From positions 1 to 62,453 of the forward strand of contig NZ_CAJXNN010000022.1 in the NCBI RefSeq assembly GCF_913057115.1: 62,453 bases of DNA. Direction: 5' to 3'. The notes below the pieces were generated by a model, which ran no database searches, was not told the origin of the DNA, and worked only from the letters and a program-made list of their open reading frames with translations. Below are positions 58,300 to 62,453 of this stretch, piece by piece; the first letter of the stretch is position 1; every line of letters starts with the position of its first letter. This DNA comes from an uncultured Roseovarius sp. GTDB taxonomy: Bacteria; Pseudomonadota; Alphaproteobacteria; Rhodobacterales; Rhodobacteraceae. The position numbers and the translations under genes are program-made.

Positions 58300-59853
58300 A
58301 TGTTGACACGTCTTGATCCGGACCTAAAGCAAAAGGCAAGTGAGGCCGTGACGCCCCGTGCGGTCGTCATCGGGGCGGGATTGGGCGGTTTGGCCTCGGC
58401 GATGCGGTTGGGCGCGCGTGGCTACAGTGTTATTGTCTTGGATCGGCTAGATGGCCCCGGTGGGCGCGGATCAGCGATTTGGGAAAATGGCCACCGGTTT
58501 GACCTTGGGCCGACCATCGTGACCGTTCCACAGGTTTTTCGGGCTTTGTGGCAGGCCTGTGGGCGAGATTTTGATGCCGATGTCGACCTGCGCGCGCTTG
58601 ATCCGTTTTATGAGATACGCTGGCCCGATGGCAGCCGCTTTGCGGCAAGGCAAGACAGTGACGCCATGCGCCGAGAGGTCGCGCGCCTGTCGCCCGGGGA
58701 TGTCCGGGGCTATAACAAGTTTTTGAAAGACAGCGAAAAGCGCTATTGGTTCGGGTTCGAGGATTTGGGCCGCCGCACGATGCATCGCTTTCCCGATCTG
58801 TTGAAGGTTTTGCCCAAGTTCGCATGGCTTCGCGCCGATCGGTCGGTTTATCGCCATGCGGCACGGCGCGTGAAGGACGAGCGCCTGCGCATGGCGCTGT
58901 CGTTTCATCCATTGTTCATCGGGGGGGACCCTTTCAACGTCACGTCGATGTACACGCTGGTCAGTCATTTGGAGAAAGAGTTTGGTGTGCACTATGCCAT
59001 GGGCGGGGTAGATGCGATTGCCCGGGCCATGGTAAAGGTTATTGAGGACCAAGGCGGGCAGGTTATTCAGAACGCGGAGGTTGATGAAATCCTTTTGGAA
59101 AAAGGCCGCGCGCGTGGTGTGCGCCTGACCACTGGGGAGATATTGACGGCGCCTGTCGTGGTGTCGAATGCGGATGCAGGGCACACCTATGACCGTTTGT
59201 TGCGCAACGCCCCGCGCAAGCGGTGGACCCCGGCAAGGTTGAAGCGTGCCCGATGGTCGATGGGCCTATTTGTTTGGTACTTTGGCACGCGCGGCACCAA
59301 GGGCATGTGGCCAGAGGCCGGGCATCACACGATCCTGAATGGGCCGCGCTATAGGGGCTTGGTGCGCGACATTTTCATCAAGGGGAAGTTGGCCGATGAC
59401 ATGAGCCTTTATGTCCATCGGCCCAGTGTGACCGATCCAAGCGTTGCGCCACCGGACGGGGATACCTTTTATGTCCTCAGCCCGGTGCCGCATTTGGGCC
59501 ATGATAATCCTGTGGATTGGCTGGCGATGGCAGAAACCTATCGGCAAAAGGTGCAAGCGATCTTGGAGGAGCAGCTTTTGCCGGGCCTGGGAGATCACCT
59601 TTCGGCCTCGACTGTTTTCACGCCCGAAACCTTCAGGGACCGGTATCTTAGCCCGCATGGCACGGGGTTTTCGATTGAGCCGCGTATTTTGCAAAGTGCG
59701 TGGTTTCGGCCCCATAACGTTAGCGAAGAGGCTGAGGGCCTTTATCTGGTTGGCGCTGGCACACACCCGGGCGCGGGCCTGCCCGGTGTGATTTCAAGCG
59801 CCGAAGTGCTGGACAGTTTGGTGCCCGACCCGGTGACGGTGCCGCGCGGATGA
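58300..59853 (+). CDS. crtI: Phytoene desaturase
   Basis: 517 aa. The dinucleotide-binding motif AVVIGAGLGGLASAMRLGARG is near residue 20, followed by LDGPGGRGSAIWENGHRFDLGPTIVTVP. The C-terminal carotenoid desaturase signature is GLYLVGAGTHPGAGLPGVISSAEV. It performs sequential desaturation of phytoene; with crtC, crtD and crtA nearby, neurosporene is the likely product feeding spheroidene. The start ATG 58300 has only a weak ribosome-binding site. It overlaps crtB by four bases and is preceded by PpsR-type boxes. Confidence 0.96.
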   Translation: MLTRLDPDLKQKASEAVTPRAVVIGAGLGGLASAMRLGARGYSVIVLDRLDGPGGRGSAIWENGHRFDLGPTIVTVPQVFRALWQACGRDFDADVDLRALDPFYEIRWPDGSRFAARQDSDAMRREVARLSPGDVRGYNKFLKDSEKRYWFGFEDLGRRTMHRFPDLLKVLPKFAWLRADRSVYRHAARRVKDERLRMALSFHPLFIGGDPFNVTSMYTLVSHLEKEFGVHYAMGGVDAIARAMVKVIEDQGGQVIQNAEVDEILLEKGRARGVRLTTGEILTAPVVVSNADAGHTYDRLLRNAPRKRWTPARLKRARWSMGLFVWYFGTRGTKGMWPEAGHHTILNGPRYRGLVRDIFIKGKLADDMSLYVHRPSVTDPSVAPPDGDTFYVLSPVPHLGHDNPVDWLAMAETYRQKVQAILEEQLLPGLGDHLSASTVFTPETFRDRYLSPHGTGFSIEPRILQSAWFRPHNVSEEAEGLYLVGAGTHPGAGLPGVISSAEVLDSLVPDPVTVPRG

Positions 59854-60899
59854 TTGCGCCCGATGATATGGCCCATTGTGAGGCGGCGATTCGGCATGGC
59901 TCTTGGTCGTTTCATGCGGCGTCGCGCTTATTGCCAAGGCATGTTCGCGATCCGGCCTTGGCGCTTTATGCCTTTTGCCGCTTGGCGGATGATGCGGTGG
60001 ACCTTCAACCCGAGAAAGCCAGTGCCGTTTTGCGCCTGCATGAGCGGTTGGACCAAGCCTATGCCGGAAAGCCACGCAATGCCCCGGCGGATCGGGCCTT
60101 TACCGCCATTATCGAAAGCTATGAGATGCCGCGCGCCTTGCCGGAGGCCTTGTTGGAGGGCTTGGCGTGGGATGCGATGGAGCAACGCTATGCAACCCTG
60201 TCAGAGCTAAGGGCCTATTCCGCGCGGGTGGCCTCGGCCGTTGGGGCGATGATGTGTGTCCTGATGCGTGTGCGTGACCCGAATGCCTTGGCGCGTGCCT
60301 GCGACTTGGGTGTCGCGATGCAATTGACGAACATCGCCCGCGACGTTGGCGAGGACGCGCAGGAAGGGCGGCTTTACCTGCCGACCGAATGGATGGAGGG
60401 GGCAGGGCTTTCCCCGGAGGCTTTCCTTGAATCACCGCGCCCGACGCCGGTTGTGGCGCGTTTGGTCGCGCGTTTGTTGCGTGAAGCGGATGATCTTTAT
60501 ACCCGGTCCGAGGCCGGGATTGGTGCCTTGCCGGTGTCTTGCCGCCCCGGCATTTTTGCCGCGCGCTATATCTATGCGGGTATTGGTGAGCGTCTGCGCC
60601 GCATGGAATATGATTCCATATCCGAGCGGGCACGCACCAGTGGTGCGCAAAAGCTGGGATGGTTGTGCCTTTCGGGGCTTCGAACGGCAGCCAGTGTTGT
60701 AACGCCTGCCTCGCCGGTCATTTTCGCGCGTCCCCTTCCGGAAACGGTCTTTTTGGTGGAGGCGGCTGCGGAAGATACCGCACCGGTCAACGACTGGAGT
60801 GATACGCTGTATGAAACCATGGCGGGCCTGAAAGCTCAGGACGCCGCCCGCCTTCGAGCGTTGAAGCACCCTTCAGGACAGGTTAGGACACTTGTATGA
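59850..60899 (+). CDS. crtB: Phytoene synthase
   Basis: 349 aa. The squalene/phytoene synthase Asp-rich motifs are both present: RLADDAVD near residue 46 and NIARDVGEDAQEGRLYLP near residue 160. The head-to-head condensation of two geranylgeranyl diphosphates to phytoene is the first committed carotenoid step. Its ATG overlaps the crtI stop by four bases and its own stop overlaps the tspO start similarly, so crtI-crtB-tspO is a translationally coupled operon. Confidence 0.96.
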   Translation: MIAPDDMAHCEAAIRHGSWSFHAASRLLPRHVRDPALALYAFCRLADDAVDLQPEKASAVLRLHERLDQAYAGKPRNAPADRAFTAIIESYEMPRALPEALLEGLAWDAMEQRYATLSELRAYSARVASAVGAMMCVLMRVRDPNALARACDLGVAMQLTNIARDVGEDAQEGRLYLPTEWMEGAGLSPEAFLESPRPTPVVARLVARLLREADDLYTRSEAGIGALPVSCRPGIFAARYIYAGIGERLRRMEYDSISERARTSGAQKLGWLCLSGLRTAASVVTPASPVIFARPLPETVFLVEAAAEDTAPVNDWSDTLYETMAGLKAQDAARLRALKHPSGQVRTLV

Positions 60900-61372
60900 T
60901 CTGGGTTTATTTCGCTATTTTCTTGGCGGCGTGTTTCGCGGCAGGAAGCACCGGGGGGCTTTTCCCACCGGGGCCATGGTACGAGCGCTTGAAGAAACCC
61001 AGTTGGACGCCGCCCAATTGGTTGTTCCCGGTGGCTTGGACCACGCTTTACCTGTGCATGGCGGGGGCCGGTGCGCGCGCGGCGATCAGCCCCGACAATG
61101 GCTTGGCCATGGCGCTTTGGGCCTTGCAAATCGCCTTGAACGGGTTGTGGACACCGGTGTTTTTCGGGCTGCAGAAAATGCGCCTTGGGCTTGTCGTTCT
61201 GATGGCGCTTTGGGTATCGGTCGCGGCAAGCATGGTGGCGCTTTGGATGGTGGATTGGGTCGCTGGCCTTTTGTTTGTCCCCTATCTGGTCTGGGTGAGC
61301 GTTGCCGGTGCCTTGAACCTATCGGTGATCCGCTTGAACCCTGATGTGGCACGCCACCATTCAGAAGGCTAA
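60896..61372 (+). CDS. tspO: TspO tryptophan-rich sensory protein
   Basis: 158 aa with five membrane helices. The TspO/MBR family pattern is clear: GLFPPGPWYERLKKPSWTPPNWLFPVAWTTLYLCMA near residue 21 onward, and ALWALQIALNGLWTPVFFGLQ. In Rhodobacter the outer-membrane TspO modulates pigment gene expression in response to oxygen, probably by moving tetrapyrrole intermediates. It is the last gene of the crtI operon and converges with crtC, 53 bases away, with no obvious terminator. Confidence 0.95.
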   Translation: MIWVYFAIFLAACFAAGSTGGLFPPGPWYERLKKPSWTPPNWLFPVAWTTLYLCMAGAGARAAISPDNGLAMALWALQIALNGLWTPVFFGLQKMRLGLVVLMALWVSVAASMVALWMVDWVAGLLFVPYLVWVSVAGALNLSVIRLNPDVARHHSEG

Positions 61373-61425
61373 AGTCTGTTATAAAACTAGTGTCTGAAAG
61401 CTGCCCGCGTAGTTTTGCCTATGGC

Positions 61426-62352
61426 TTAACGCGGCACGTCAAACCGCCAGATTTTGCGGCGGGGCACCCGCACGGCCAACATCGGTTTCAAAAGCGGTGA
61501 GCGGAATCTTTTGAGGTCAAGCGCCTCGTGCACGCCGGTTGTCTCTTCTCCGTCGATCTGTGTTTTCACAGCCGCGCGGGTGTAAAACGGCGCGTCTAGC
61601 ATGCTTTGGACTTGGTGCGGTTGATAGCCTGTGTCGGCGCGGGTTTGGCGGCGAAGGGCCCAAAGGCTGCGTTTGAGGTTGGTTTTACGCGGTGGTGAGA
61701 TGCTGCGGGCGTGGCCGCAATCGTCAAACTTGACGCCAACCCCGAGGTCCGAGCCGTCCAGCCGCGTGGCATCGTAAAAACAAGTGCTGCCGGTTCCGGT
61801 GGGAAAGCGGCCCCATGTCCAATAGCTAAAGTCTTGTTCCAGCGCGCGGGTGCCGAAATTGGCATCGAAATAGCCGTGGCCGGTCCATTGCCAGCCTTTG
61901 GCGTCAAGATCGACCTCGATGCTACAGGTCGGCGCAAAGGGGCGCCAAATATGCGCGCCATCCTCTGTCAGGGGGAGTTCCACGGAGGTTAGGGCCGTGG
62001 GGCGCACCCGGATTGTGCCGCGCACCCGTGATACAAGGGGCGGTGAGCCGATTTCATCGACGGATATGACCAGTTCTTCCCCTGTCCAATGCAGGGACGA
62101 TGGCCCGACTGTGAAGCTATCTGGGGACTGGCGCAGAGCGCTGCGGCCCCTGTCGGTCATGGTGAAGCGGCCACCCGGGCCATAGGTGGCCACGTTTATG
62201 CAGACATGGTTTTCCGGGTCGCGCCGCCCCGACCATGCATACCAAGGTGAGAAAACCGAGCCGATAAAGGCGATAACGCTTAGGGATCGCCCACAGCTGT
62301 CGCTGATCCCGTCGATATACCACCATGCGTAGCCGTTTGGCGGGACGGCGAT
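61426..62352 (-). CDS. crtC: Hydroxyneurosporene synthase (carotenoid 1,2-hydratase); start codon unclear
   Basis: The frame contains conserved CrtC segments: GYAWWYIDGISD, then FIGSVFSPWYAWSGRRDP, NHVCINV, YGPGGRF, FDANFGTRALEQDFSYWTWGRF, and DAPFYTRAAVKTQIDGEE near the C-terminus. It hydrates the 1,2 double bond of neurosporene. No ATG, GTG or TTG is in frame upstream of GTG 62193, yet homology extends at least 50 residues further. I placed the 5' end at ATC 62352 as the nearest start-like codon; the frame stays open to the window edge. The 5' part overlaps the end of crtD in another frame. Confidence 0.8.
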   Translation of the reverse strand: MAVPPNGYAWWYIDGISDSCGRSLSVIAFIGSVFSPWYAWSGRRDPENHVCINVATYGPGGRFTMTDRGRSALRQSPDSFTVGPSSLHWTGEELVISVDEIGSPPLVSRVRGTIRVRPTALTSVELPLTEDGAHIWRPFAPTCSIEVDLDAKGWQWTGHGYFDANFGTRALEQDFSYWTWGRFPTGTGSTCFYDATRLDGSDLGVGVKFDDCGHARSISPPRKTNLKRSLWALRRQTRADTGYQPHQVQSMLDAPFYTRAAVKTQIDGEETTGVHEALDLKRFRSPLLKPMLAVRVPRRKIWRFDVPR

Positions 62353-62453
62353 GTTGAAGTTTGGTCTTTCAAGATCGCCTCGGCCGCGTGCCGGGCGGAG
62401 AGGGTCGCCATCGGCACGCCCGCCCCCGGGTGCGTCCCGCCCCCGGCCAGATA
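62280..62453 (-). CDS. crtD: Methoxyneurosporene dehydrogenase, C-terminal end (partial)
   Basis: Last 57 residues of a gene that continues beyond the window. YLAGGGTHPGAGVPMATLSARHAAEAI is the C-terminal carotenoid desaturase signature, and the crtD-crtC order on this strand fits the Rhodobacter crtDC operon. After the signature the frame runs about 30 residues (STSPSRQTATHGGIS and so on) to a stop at 62280-62282, while overlapping the crtC coding frame, so the tail is probably a by-product of the overlap. Confidence 0.88.
   Translation of the reverse strand, partial: YLAGGGTHPGAGVPMATLSARHAAEAILKDQTSTSPSRQTATHGGISTGSATAVGDP

Overview
The window is high-GC DNA from an aerobic anoxygenic phototroph of the Rhodobacteraceae (Roseobacter type). 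The right end carries the start of a photosynthesis gene cluster in the Rhodobacter order: bchO, bchD, bchI, crtA, then crtI, crtB, tspO, then crtC and crtD. Two TGT-N12-ACA-type boxes lie between the divergent crtA and crtI genes. I found no rRNA, tRNA or CRISPR array.

Layout. (1) 1-2096: end of a TctA-like permease gene and a ThDP enzyme. (2) 2093-5653, minus strand: sulfur operon with a SulP permease, a persulfide-dioxygenase-like protein and two half-size YeeE/YedE transporters. (3) 5875-15166: seven overlapping genes: class I HMG-CoA reductase, UbiA prenyltransferase, PEP-synthase-like phosphotransferase, BtaA-like aminocarboxypropyltransferase, enlarged phytol/dolichol-kinase-like membrane protein, GNAT-like protein and acyl-adenylating ligase. 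I know no described pathway with this set. (4) 15450-20488: kbl, tdh, an Fe-S/FMN demethylase-type enzyme and a PEP-mutase/isocitrate-lyase family protein. (5) 20554-24147, minus: outer-membrane protein, secreted hydrolase and an orphan oligopeptide-binding protein. (6) 24338-29364: PqqD-like protein, ATP-grasp ligase, fold-III PLP decarboxylase and a urea-transporter/M23-peptidase fusion, a second candidate undescribed system. Two secreted proteins follow. (7) 33767-38820: phaC, a fabI-like reductase, a MaoC-Pta fusion and ackA. (8) 38847-44518, minus: DeoR regulator, Ugp-like ABC importer and phosphodiesterase, with twin palindromic operators. (9) 44711-47944: zinc uptake (zur, znuC, znuB divergent from znuA). 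(10) 47945-53862: mobile and decayed zone with a ParB-methyltransferase/DUF5681/terminase cassette, gene remnants and a broken IS630 element. (11) 53878-62453: photosynthesis genes.

How the parts work together. BchI, BchD and BchO insert Mg2+ into protoporphyrin IX (BchH is outside the window). CrtB and CrtI make and desaturate phytoene, CrtC and CrtD act on neurosporene, and CrtA adds keto groups, which implies spheroidene/spheroidenone carotenoids. TspO modulates pigment gene expression in relatives. The PHA genes form a carbon-storage and acyl-phosphate module. Many genes in the plus-strand operons overlap by 4 bases (ATGA or GTGA), so translational coupling is likely. Two pigment genes, crtA and crtC, lack an ATG/GTG/TTG start where homology says they should begin; crtA has a strong ribosome-binding site followed by ATC.
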